Shown: positions 11,462-23,526 of the stretch, piece by piece | How positions within the stretch are numbered: the stretch's first letter is position 1 | Layout: each line of letters begins with the position of its first letter | Origin: Ptychodera flava | Taxonomy: Eukaryota > Hemichordata > Enteropneusta > Ptychoderidae | Assembly: GCF_041260155.1 (NCBI RefSeq) | Contig: NC_091938.1 | Span: 18,265,632-18,329,631 of the forward strand | DNA length: 64,000 bases | Reading direction: 5' to 3' | Made by a program: the position numbers and the translations under genes | Notes under the pieces: model-generated | Seen by the model: only the letters and a program-made list of their open reading frames with translations | Told to the model about the DNA's origin: nothing | Databases searched by the model: none

Positions 11462-14400
11462 GTTTGTGCATGTGTATTCATGATATACTGTTAAAGCATG
11501 AGATGATATCAGTAATTTACTGTCCATTGATAATGCTTATGTCTATGAACGTGTAATCTGTACTTACAGCTCTTCTGAACCTCTGATGTGAAACACTAAC
11601 CATTGCGACACCATTTCAATATCGTCCGCTCATTCTGAGCGTTTTCTAAAATAACAAGATTTAGACGATTCATTTTTGCTTGTAAATTACTACACAATCG
11701 TTACGAATCATAGCAACGAAAATGGAGATATGCTTACTTTTCAATCTCTCTATTTCCGTCTTCTCTTTCCCGTCTTATCTCGCCCATTTCTCAGCCAATG
11801 ACTTTTCGCTTGTCGAAGCGAGTATGTTCTGTTTGTTTGTACTCTTTTAAATCTTCCCTGTCGTCATCATCATCTCCGAATCTTACTCTTATTGCTACCA
11901 GAACCTAAATGTAGGCGAAGAGAATTAATTGAATCGTGGATGAGAGTATGATTTCGTATCAGTCAAATCAATAAATTAAGATAAAGCTGTTCTGTTGATG
12001 ATTGAAACATTTCCTCGGTCATAGAGGAAATTGGGAGAGTTGAAAGGTGAAATAGTGACGTTTTTCGCTAATGGTACCTTATAGCCTGAACATGTTGTTT
12101 GCGTAATCTCAATAGTAAACGACGGAGATTATTAGTGTCATCTTCTAGGAGTTAAAATCTACTTCCAGTACAGTGCTGACGAACTTATTTATCAAAAAAC
12201 GCCTGTCGATGGACAAAGATACTATGATCGCCGAAAAGAAAATAAAAGTTCTGGCCTGAACCAGTGAAACTGAAAAGTGTCAGCAATTGCAACAGAATAC
12301 TCTCACGTGTCATCTTCATTTTAATCTCGTTTGCTTTCCAATTACTAAGCTCAGCTAAATGAGCGACCGCAGAAACATCCGGGTAGCAAACGGATTGAAA
12401 GACATGTATACTGTAAAGATACTGCAGAGGAACTGTTGAATAGGATACGGCAAGAGAGAATGGGAGGAAAGAACTTACAACTTAGAGAAGAAGAGAGAAC
12501 CACAAAACAGAGACATACATTCGCTTATAATCACAGTAAAAATTCGAGAATTTCTACTAACCTCGCGATTTGTTGCGAACGATGTGAGAAAGATCATTTA
12601 TCCCTGAGAAAAAATAAATGATGAGCGTTGTGTCATACTCACCGCTTACAAAATGAAAATGATACAGCGTTGTAAAGTATATTATATCACAGGAACCTGC
12701 TGGTGGTTGAATCATCAAAAGTAGAGAATAAATATGAAGTTACATTCGCGAATTCCGTATATTTGTGCCTCGTCTAATCACAGTTTTCAATTCTTGATGA
12801 TATCGAATAATTAGGTCTGTGAGTTTTTTTAATAGTTTGCACTTAGAATTTGGTACGCGATCAATCGATATTGACATTTTTGTTTTATTTAGTAAACACG
12901 ATATTATAGGAGCCAGACAAGCCGAAAGTGTTTTTGAATTCAACCTAATGTACACGAGCTTGAAAAGCGGAAATAGTGCACATGCAGTATACACTTTACT
13001 ACCAACTGCTCCCGTGATAGAGGTCTCTTTTTGAACAAAGCAAAGAAACATGGCCGACACTAAGCTTTACATACCAAGTCGTAGCCAGTAAGTCACCATG
13101 ACGGAGATATTAGATGTGGCATAGTGGTACAATTATCTCATTGTCCAAACACATTGTGCTATACCCCAGACGGTATTTGCCGAGAAGGAAAGCATGGTCA
13201 TAAAATTCTTTGATTACTTATGCCAATTGTTATGGACCAATTAACAATTTATTTTGTTACAAAGGCGTAGTCTAACTGGTGTATTCAGTACCAAACACCG
13301 CCTTATCACCTAATATAATGACCTAATGAGTGGATTACTCGCTGTCGATATCAGGCTAGGCACGCTAACCTTTTGCAATGTTCATATTTTACTCGATTGT
13401 ATCATGATTTTGTCCGAGCTACGAGACATACTTGCCTAGATTTAACTCCATAATCAGGAAGATATGTATTGGGAGGTCTTTGATGTCTGATGTTAGAAGA
13501 TATTTTAACAGTATTATGCTAACCTACCTCAGAAATGCTGCTGCGTGTGTAGAATAATGTCCCGGATGTCAAAGCCCTGTGCAGTGAACACAGTGGTTTC
13601 ATGACTTTTGACACTGGAAACAAAGACACTTTCACAAACGTACCTATCACAGTCCCTTGTATGTCACCAACTTTACTGCTGAACCTGGAGCCTAAGCGGA
13701 TCTATTTGTGACTGTAGGGATACCAAATATGCGCTCGAAATCTAAATTGGTGCGCAGTCGATGACCACTGGCCCAACTTATCGTAGAATTTCATGACCTT
13801 GAGGTATATACAATCTTTAAATCCGGCACTCTAGTCATTACTTTCACGATTGCGGTATGTTACTTAATGGTGAGGTGTAAAGAATATATAATATGAAGTT
13901 GTATGGTCTAAGAATACTTTCAAAATTATATATGCATTTCTATTGGACATTTTAGAGGTGGATAAGACCATGTCTGTATCGCCATAAATATATCTTTGAT
14001 CGGCATTTTCTATGATCTCGACGGTGTGGGTGTGTGTACATGTACTGACAAACTCCAAACCCGCAGCACCTACCCACTCAGTAATGAATTGAGACATATC
14101 ATCTTGAATTTTTTCTGATAATTGATAATTGTTATTGATTGAAGCGTTAAGCAACAAAAGTAAAAACACTGTTCTGATTGCACAGTGATACGATCGACCG
14201 TACTCGGAATAGAGATAGTTTTGCTGTGTATCTGTACAAGCTATATCTTTGATGTCACAAGCTGGTCATGTTGAAATTTACGGCAGCTTTCATCATTTCA
14301 AATTAAAGATGAAATGAAAGATAATAAAATAATGGCTCTTAAGTTTTAAACTTGTTCGATGAGCATGGGATATTTTGTTATTGTAAACCACATTTTTAGT

Positions 14401-15122
14401 ATTACAAGTAATAGACTCAGTTCAACTGCAACTATTGAAGTCATCAGGAAGGAGCGGAATTACCAAAAGTCTGGACAAAGTGAGGAGACATGGTGTACGT
14501 CCACAACCAGTTTCTTCATCTTCAAAAAGATCTTTATTTAAAACCAACGTTTCGGCAATACACACGTTGCCTTCCTCAGAGAAAAAAGTACTAGACAAAA
14601 GCGGATAAAATTGAAAATGTCAACGGAAAATTCAATGACTACGGAAAAGTAAATGCGTAACAAAAACAACAAAAACTTCATGATATGGTAAAAAGACAAC
14701 ACTGAGATTACACAATCTGTGTATTGCTGAAACAACGGTTTTAAATCATGATAGTTTGCATATTGAAGAAACAAGCTGAGTACGTTCATCATTTCTCCCC
14801 ACATTATTATCATTACAACAGTTTCCGCCCCTATTTTATTTCCATGAACAAGGTTTCCTCGCCAAGTATACCAATAAAAATTAACATATGCTGTTATGGT
14901 TTCTTTAAGAGATTAAGAAAGACAAGCAATGTCAGCGTAAGATTTTTTCAAATACTGTTTTACAGTGCATGCGTATCGATACTGTCAACTTACCATGTCT
15001 CATATGTTTTGTGCACGTAACTCTGCTTCTTAGGTTGACCCAGGGGCGTCCTATGTGGTTAAAGCGTACTTTGCACATGGCATATAATGTTACAATCAAT
15101 GATACCATGTTTGTTTGTTACA
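11460..15122. other. No recognisable gene
   Basis: Apart from a Penelope-like 3' end with a hammerhead-like core at 14485-14580, nothing here is recognisable. Open frames up to about 106 codons lack domains and splice support. This stretch has no counterpart after unit B, so it is the spacer between the truncated first copy and unit A. Confidence 0.5.
14485..14580 (-). mobile_element. Penelope-like 3' end with hammerhead-ribozyme-like core
   Basis: On the minus strand the order is CTGAGGA, an A, a stem GGCAA/TTGCC with an 8-base loop, then GAAAC (core 14549-14579), followed by AATAAA. This fits the conserved CUGANGA and GAAA boxes around stem II of hammerhead ribozymes, which are known in Penelope-like elements and retrozymes. 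The same order recurs at 57126-57155. I did not establish stems I and III or the cleavage triplet, so catalytic activity is not claimed. Confidence 0.45.
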
Positions 15123-16920
15123 ATAAATTATTCGAATGGTTTAACAAACTAAGGTACATTTACCTGTACGCGTTTACATTTGAATTTACTCTCATTACTC
15201 TAAAAAACTAGTCACTGCAATATCAACATGCATGGACGCCCTCAATAGATTGAGAATTTGGGATTGACATGCTTTCGTTTTGCTCGAAAAGTGATAATTT
15301 TGACGTGCTTGAGATGACTATTCGACAAATCATGTTTATCTGACAAAATCGCCCTAAATTGCCAATAGAGGGGCTATAATCCTACTCGTTTGTCGAAAAT
15401 AATCCTAAATAAATACAATTTGTGCAAGAAAATGAATGTGTGGCATCCAAATAAAAACACTCTTAGTTCCGAAACTTCCCTCAAGTGCAAAATCATTGCT
15501 TAAGCCCGACTTATTCACTATCTGCCACGATAGTCACATGGTCGTCATCTTTATTGGTTGCCGAAGAGCGGCACTTTTAACGACACAATAGTCCTACTAC
15601 ACGAGTTTAGTCAGGAAAACAAAGCAAGAATCCGGGAAAGGAAATAGCCAAAATGATCATTCAGTTCACACTATTGTGGAGTCAGAGAACATGCAATAAG
15701 ATCAATCGTGTGGGTACACTAAACCATTTCTTTCGATTGAAAAAACAAAACCTTTTTAAATAAAGCCCTTTTGAAACTGATTACATTAACAGCGGGTCGC
15801 CCCACGTATCGCCATCAAACAGACCAGATAGGTTTTTCGAACAATCCTTTCGAAATTCTAGAGAAGTAATAAAACACATGGTCAGCATCATACACGATTT
15901 ATGTTAAACTGTTCAACTCTTGTAGTTGCCGACAGTATCGGACAGGTCAGCGAACACCGTAGATTGCAAAAATAACCATAAAGTACATGTACAGATTTCA
16001 CGGCCCGCAACTGCGGGATCTGTATCTTCGGGGTCTGAATTCCAAAGTGCAAATATTTGTAATATTTGATTTGTGTCAAAATGTGTATTTTTTACGAAAA
16101 ATTAAATTCTCTATGAAGAGTTTCCTGATAACTACTCGTTCATGAGCATATTCTCGGTTATCTCCATAAACATCTCTTAAGAATAAACAATACTTCACAG
16201 TCATTCCCAAATGTTAATATGAAAGTTTGAGACCTTTGAAAGTTCACTGTGGTGGGCGTGTTCAAATAGCTGGCGTATTGTCCTAAAGATGTTTGTGCCT
16301 GTAATTTGTCATGGGATCGTACAAATTCTGGTTCATATTAGATTCCTTTTGCTAATAGCAAGAATTGTTTGGTTTCTTTGCGGATGTGGTTTACATAGTT
16401 TATACTCCTTAACAAGTCTGATATTTTTAGAAAGACATCATTACATACATTGGTCATACAAACATGCGAGAGCTGTAAAGGTCTTATGGCCACTTAACAT
16501 ATTAATGAACTTTAACAGTCGAGGAAAGGTAATCAGGATAGCTCAGTCAGATCAGAGTTGAAGAAAATTTCCACAGGCATGGATCATATAAAGATAAAGA
16601 CGAACATTTAGCGAATCTGTAATGTCACCGAATCGCAATAGTTTAAATATTTAGTTATATCATTAACTGAAGCTATATATCAAGGACGATAGCAGCAAAT
16701 TTTGTGAATTTTGAAAAAAAATATTTCACAAGAACACCCTGGCTAATCGGAAAACCTATCGCATTTCCGTGTCAAATAGTCATTTAAAAGGCAAATTCAA
16801 TGAACCTTGACAATATATCTTGACATACTTGATCAAGGTGGATGAAACTTGCTTCACGCATTGTAAATGAAGATAGCAGTCAAAGACAATTAGCAGCTGT
16901 TATTCGTCAACCAATTTCGA

Positions 16921-16958
16921 ATTTGCATATTTGAATGCCAACCAATTCAAATTTGCAT
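16921..16958. promoter_or_regulatory. Pair of octamer motifs ATTTGCAT, 30 bp apart
   Basis: ATTTGCAT occurs at 16921-16928 and 16951-16958 inside a 30 bp direct duplication. Both sites and the spacing persist in unit B (25381-25388 and 25411-25418). ATTTGCAT is the POU-family octamer. It lies downstream of the claudin-like gene. Binding is only an inference. Confidence 0.3.
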
Positions 16959-18320
16959 ATTTATTTTAAGAAATTTCAATAAAAGTTATATATTCTGACG
17001 ATGCCATCGAATTTATGAAACTTTGTACATCATTTTTTGACAACATACCAGTGAACAAAAACATTGCAGTTTCAAATTAAAATTTTGGTTCTCGAATATT
17101 TATTAACGTTTCAAATTTTCCTTATATCTCAGAGATTGTTTAGCCACTTTAATAAAGTTTGCTAGCGATCTTAACCATAACAAAACATGGTCACGATGTG
17201 TAAGAGCCAAATGACAGAAATAGGAACCCGTACATAATATACATATATATGACTGTGTTGATAAGATGACGTGAGCATATATAACCAGTGCAAGCATATT
17301 GAAGAAATGCCAGCACAACAAATCTGTGTCACTCTGTACATTTGATCCCCGGCAGCCTATCTTCCATATAAAAGTGCCTGCCTCGAAAGTTAAGGTTTTA
17401 AACTTTTTCCAATACCTTACTTTAGGAAACTTTGTCTTTCATAACCAAGATAAAAATCACCGTCACGATAATAATTTGGAATTAGAGAAACAACAGTGTC
17501 AAAATTCGATATTCAAAAATGAAAATAGCCGATAATCATCGTGAACTCCGTTGGGGAATTTAAATATAGGCGTCACTCCCAAAACCTAATAACGAGTCAA
17601 CACAAGCAGCAGTCCTGCGAAGGATAATTACAAAATTGTTGTGTACACACATTCATGATATGTTCCATGTTTAAATGAAGACATGTAAATGAGATTGTCA
17701 CTTTGTTCTCAGTTATCAGAAACCTTTGTGTTTCCGATTATGTTGAAATCAGGGTGTAGTACTACCAGGAGCGTTGGATGGAAGGCTGAATTTGTCGTGA
17801 AGTCCACGGCATCTGAGAAATATTTTACAGTGACCAGTAATATTCAAGATTCGATGGTAAGAGCCTTGTCGCAACATATGAACATATGTTGTTTTTGATG
17901 TGCCTGTTTTTCAAATTGCCAAAAAGGGAAAGCGTCAATGCAATGGCTTTGCACCTATTTTGCTGTCTTGAGTTCGGGGATATGGCGCTGAATGTTATGC
18001 ACATCTTATTCAGATAACCTGCTCTCTCTTTATGAGACCTAGGCATGTTGTATTGGATACTAGCACAGCAGAGAAGTCCTGCAGCAATAAACGCAACGAC
18101 GATGGAAACCCAGGCTATAACGATGAGTGTCCCAGGTGGAATCCACGTTGGTGTCCGTTGCATGTCTAGACGTTCTCGCAGCATACCATCCACTTCCAAG
18201 TGCAACTGTTGTACCTGGGATGTGTACAGCGGAGACAGAGGCATAATATTTCAGATATGGTACCAAAACACTTAATAAGGCTAAAATATATTTGCTATAC
18301 TTACTCTCTATTTTATGTCT

Positions 18321-18520
18321 ATAGGAGGGAGAGAGAAAGAGAGCGAGGGGGGAGAGAGGGGACTGACAGACAGACCGACAGAGACATAGATGAGGGAGAG
18401 AAGGGGAGGGGAAGGCAGGTGAGACACACAGAAGACAGACAGTCTGCAGAACGGGCAAACAGAGAGACAGATAGACGCACGGACGCAGGCACCACGAGAC
18501 AGAGAGACAGACATAGGGAT
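18321..18520. repeat. Purine-rich GAGA/GACAGA simple repeat in intron 2 (copy A)
   Basis: Degenerate GAGAGA and GACAGACAGA tracts. The partner in unit B is 26770-26965. They create long open frames on both strands that are not genes. Confidence 0.9.
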
Positions 18521-18536
18521 ATTGTGAGAATAAGAT

Positions 18537-18978
18537 TAGTATAATCTAACACCTCCAAGGACCTGGGATCAGATTTCTCACACGAGTGCGGGATATTTTG
18601 TGTCACACGAACGTAGGCGAGTGTAAGACAAAATATCCCCAACGAGTGCGAGAAATCTGATCCCAGGTCCTTGGTGTGTGAGATTCTTTTTCTCAAATGA
18701 CCACTAAATGCGTTAAATTCTCTTTTAAAACGTACAATATTATAAAAAATAATGACAACTCTGTCGTCTGCCACTGTACTCTGACCTGCTTATTTTGTAG
18801 TATCGGCCCGTGTGTTACTCGTTTTGCCGTTGGATAACATTTTGCGCGTGGAACGAAACAGACTGTTTATCATCCAATCAGAGCTCATGTAATATTACTG
18901 TTGGACGGTTTCTGAGAGTGTGTGATCGATTTTTCCCACACCGTCGATCCCGCACTCCAGCGGCCAGAAATGTGATAA
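18537..18978. mobile_element. 442 bp insertion in unit A containing a foldback
   Basis: Between ATAAGAT and CACACGATCTC, unit A carries 442 bp that unit B lacks (B reads straight through at about 26981). It contains an inverted repeat of about 56 bp per arm (18545-18601 against 18628-18683), built around CCAAGGACCTGGGATCAG and AAATCTGATCCCAGGTCC. I found no clean terminal repeats or target duplication, so a loss from B is as possible as an insertion in A. It lies in intron 2 of the pseudogene. Confidence 0.6.
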
Positions 18979-19725
18979 CACACGATCTCTGGAAACATAC
19001 TACCCGAAGACCACAATAACAAAAAAAATTTCACTAATGTCAAATCACTTCATTTCGCTTGTATCTCAAGTCTCAAAGCCAATAAATTAGACTACACTCT
19101 CGCAATTTCGAATCGCCTTTGAGAAATGTAATCGAATCGAGATAGAGTTAGGATGCATTCGGTTTCGGCGTTCACCGGCAACTAACAAAAAGTAGACAGT
19201 GATTTTGTGTAAAAACCAAGCTGCTTTTCTTTGTATTTTTGTCATGAAGAAATCATTACAATTTTTATTATTTTTGAAACAATGCACGCTACACTTAGCA
19301 TACCTGCCAGAGTTACCATTACGCTGGCTGTCTTCAATTTCTCTGTACCGAGCAATCCACCAAGGATACACGACAGCATCAGAATCGAGGCAATGGATAT
19401 GATGCATGCAACCACCATGCACAATTGGGCGACTTTGACATGTGCTGTGAAAGACATTAATGAGAACAACGGATAATGAGATAGGTAGATGGACACAGAT
19501 ATAAAACAAGATAAAGTGACATATGTACATAGAATATATGGCATATGTACATAGAATAGAGACCACCGGACAGACGTGAAATACGCAATGCTCTCATTTT
19601 GCAAATATCATTTTTTTCGGGGTCTCTACTTTTCAATATCGGTCAGTTTTCATCAGCTATTTCCAGGGTGTATAATTCATTAGAAATGTCATGCATATAT
19701 TAGACAGATGGATATAAAGATCGAT

Positions 19726-19805
19726 CTATCGATAGATAAATAGATAGATAGATAGATAGAGAGTAGATAGATAGATAGAATAGAAAGATAGAAAGATAGA
19801 TGGAT
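19726..19805. repeat. GATA microsatellite (copy A)
   Basis: Imperfect GATA/TAGA run; the counterpart in unit B at 27729-27841 is longer and has acquired a GATC phase. Confidence 0.9.
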
Positions 19806-21064
19806 TGATAATATGCTTGCAATCGCAAGTCGTATCAGCATCCCCTGACTTCAAAGTTTTATTACGTGAGCCAAAGGAACGTCCTACCTGGTATACTAAG
19901 TTAACCTCAACACAGATAGAAGAATGTGACGTAACAGAACCAGTTCTAATATGTTAGTGGTGCAATCAAACATCAAAAATTTAGAAGTCCAACGAGACAC
20001 ACAGGCATTTGGTGTTGTTAAGGTGTACTGAGATATGATAGCAGTACTCCACTTATTCATACTCTCTCAAAACCAAGAATAAAAAAATGGGTCCATTATT
20101 CAAACTTTGGCACTACAGAAAGTTTGAATTAAAAATAGACGCCATCTCTGTGTTAACTTTAACTTAAAAGTAAAATCATCGAAATTTACAATATTAAAGT
20201 GGTGAAAATTCAATAAGCTTCAAATGAGCTCCAACAAGTGGCAGACCAAAAAGTATTGTAAAAGTTTGTCAAGCTATGGCCATAAAATAATTTATTTCAC
20301 CCCCATATATTGTCACTGAGTCTCGCGTTGTGTAGACAATATATTTTTTAACATCTAGGAACATTTTCATTTTGAAGTCTTGACTACAATAATGCGTTTT
20401 CCCATATAAAGTATGAATCCAGTTTTCAACCGTGCGATATGATCTGGTCACTACTTTACGGCAAAATTCGCAAATTTCAACCGAGTACTGTTTTCCAATC
20501 GATCAAGAAATCCGCTTATTCTTTACGAATCATTACTTGTTGATTCATGAGGCCTTATTGTTCAGTACCTCGACACCAGAAAGTTAGAGGGTGATACGAT
20601 TACCACGTAGCGTGAAAAATAAACTTGACATGCCAGTGCCGTTAAACTAGTCTCATGGAATCAAACAATGTTCATTCAGTCCATTTTCACTGTGACCTGA
20701 TCAAGGTGTTTCCATTGACTTCTTAATCATTTACTCTGATATGCGATTTTCCAATTGAAACTAGTATATAAAAAGGTTTGGAAAAGGCTGGTTTTCCTGT
20801 ACGAGTAAAAATACATGTGGACACCCCGGCTAACAGCACTGACAGGCAAACAGAGATACCTCACCCGTTGTGCACACTGAAAAGAGCTATTTAAAAGAGA
20901 GATGCAACTTGTTATGGGTTGGCAGGTGCGTGAAGCCTCGATCAACCCAATTTCATAGTGAAGAGAGAGGCATTGTGACACTACAAAGTGGTGGATGTTA
21001 AATGACCTTAGCTCACCGTTCGCATTGTAAATATACCTTAAGTTGAAAACAAGCAATACACTCT

Positions 21065-21066
<2 letters not shown>

Positions 21067-21158
<92 letters not shown>
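21067..21158. repeat. (TC)n microsatellite in intron 1 (copy A)
   Basis: About 46 uninterrupted TC units. The counterpart in B, at 29110-29169, is about 30 units. Confidence 0.97.
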
Positions 21159-21161
<3 letters not shown>

Positions 21162-21365
21162 TAGTTTAGAAATCTTCATGGGGTAATGGGGTAGAACTTG
21201 TACTCAATATCTGTTTGGCAGTGAGTTTTGAGTAAAAGTAAATGAGAAGATGAAGTAAGGACTTAAAACGGTTACCTGTATTTTGTAGCGTCATTTGCCG
21301 TGAACCACAGAGGAACGTCCACGGTACGTACCGATTTAAACTTGTACTGATGGTCAACGTTATCA

Positions 21366-21478
<113 letters not shown>

Positions 21479-21791
21479 GAAAGTGTTGACTATGTACACC
21501 CTTTAATCGACGACATTAACTACAGACACCTTCAACGACATTGCAATCGACTACTTCATTGTTACAAGTCGGTCTCTGCCGGACGGCGTCGTTACACAAC
21601 TTTGCCAGAGTTCATATGTATACTTGAAATTGCCATGACGATTTTCGACCGTGAACGTGTGCCACTCAGACATCACAGTGCTGACTACCTCAAAAATCAG
21701 GCCTAGAACCGGTAGCAAAGAGGCCATGGTGTTTACGACGACTCCACCGAGCGAAAAGTTGAACTACGACTAAACGAAGCATTGTCTCTTG

Positions 21792-21820
21792 TTTATTGTC
21801 TGGGTTTGACAGGCAATAAA
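21792..21820. promoter_or_regulatory. Stem-loop upstream of claudin-like copy A
   Basis: Arms TTTATTGTCTG and CAGGCAATAAA with a 7-base loop, 65-93 bp upstream of the start codon. One arm base differs from copy B, giving a T-G pair on the plus strand. Confidence 0.4.
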
Positions 21821-22474
21821 TCTGGGTCAAGCGTTATAAGCTCCAAATCTCGGGAAACGCGAAACAGTCGGCGCTTCAACTGTGTTTCTCAGTCTGACAG
21901 CTATTGTGGCAAGAATACCGACTTCGTGATGGATGGCTACGCTGTACCGATAAAGCAAACATTGGCCATAAAAAATTCTCCCCATCATTGGTTCATCGTT
22001 ATGCTTTAAACAGTTTCTCTGTACAATGACCTACCTTTGACGTTTGATTTAAACTTGCCATTGTAAAGACAAGTCGAGAAGGCGGTATGATACCGCACAA
22101 TAGCTTTATTCAGTATTTGTGGATTTGTAATAATAATAACTCCGAGATAATAACTCTTGAAGAGTGCCTAATTCTTTTAAAAGTTAAGCTGTTTGTACCA
22201 CATGTAACAATAGTATAGTGACTTATATTTGTGAGTAACTTGGTATCTAAAACTTGCATAGGAAAAAGTTGACCGGACCATAAAAGATACACAATCAAGA
22301 AATCTAATGGTTTGATAATTGCCTTTGTCATCAACACCACTGCCTTCACTATTTGGAAGTAACTTAAAAAACGGCTCCGTACCAATATGTATTTACCACA
22401 TACAGTCCTAACTTTGCTTCAGAAATTTATCAATATCAAAAAAGTATAATACAGAAAGTTAAAAGTTTGAAATA

Positions 22475-23526
22475 CCAGTACTGTAGTAAAAATAAATTTA
22501 GCAGCGCAATGTAAATTTCAAGTCTCAGCATGTTTCTTTTCATTCCATAATAAAGTTAAACATATGCATATCAATCAGTTTGAAGCAAATAATAAAACAG
22601 AAATACATTTGAAACGCTGTTTTTTTTATGAAATATGTCCTTTTTAGGTCAACTTAATTACTTCTTGCACACATTAGCTATCGCCTCGTCTAATAAATGT
22701 AATCTATACGCTGTAAGATTTCATTGGCAATGTTTCGCATAATAACGAAATGTAGACCATGTTGTATACACTTTCGTGAACCCTCATTTGTTACAAGAGA
22801 CACTTCTAGTGGCTATTTTGAATATTTAAATGGTTAACACGAGAAACATAACTCTAAAATGACACAATATATTGACACACGCGCACACAACATTTTGAAA
22901 CCAACTTTTAATAAAATTTAACACATTCTCAGCATTTTTATAGGAATGGTGACGCAAATTGAACTATTTCAGAGTATGTAGCGAAGTCTTGTTGTTTGCG
23001 AGCTATGGTTTACTGGAGTCCTAAATGTACTAGCCATTAAGAATAGGACAAACGCTATTGGCAGCGTGTCATGCCGAGAACATGCTCCAAGTCTTCCATT
23101 GATTTATTGTTTGTTTTCAGACAAGAGGTCAAAAGGAGACCTTTGACACTTTTGACGCTGAGGAACTGCGCCCTCTACTGTACGCTTGGTTACTCGCTTA
23201 TGAACTCTTTCGTTTGACATGTTAAACCACCATCACGTGTTTCCTATAATTTGTTCTCGCAAAAGGATGAAATCACATGCCTCTTCTATAGTTATCGATT
23301 CATGATACAAAGTGAAGGGCAGGATATTTAATAACCTAATATTTGTATCTGTCTAAAGTCAATAATTTTTGTTGAATAAACATTTTAGCAAATTACAATG
23401 CGGAAGTGTTACTGTTCACATTAAACGCATTTAGCGCGATGATCGTAATATAGAAGACTATACGATCATACACCATCTTCATGGAGCTATATTAGTGCGT
23501 AGCATATGCACATCTATGGGGTGCAC
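22475..23526. repeat. Triplicated upstream segment, copy in unit A
   Basis: Homologous to 7707-10928 (minus its two insertions) and to 30490-31559. It keeps single TTAA sites at 22654-22657 and 22826-22829, where the first copy has insertions. Confidence 0.9.

Noticed and set aside
17825..18244. 139-codon frame in copy A that keeps TM4 of the claudin-like protein
   Set aside because: It is frameshifted relative to exon 2 and reads upstream through the intron, so it is not a usable coding unit.
18308..18774. Cysteine- and leucine-rich minus-strand frame that looks like a membrane protein
   Set aside because: It is the complement of a GAGA/GACAGA simple repeat in intron 2 of the claudin-like pseudogene.
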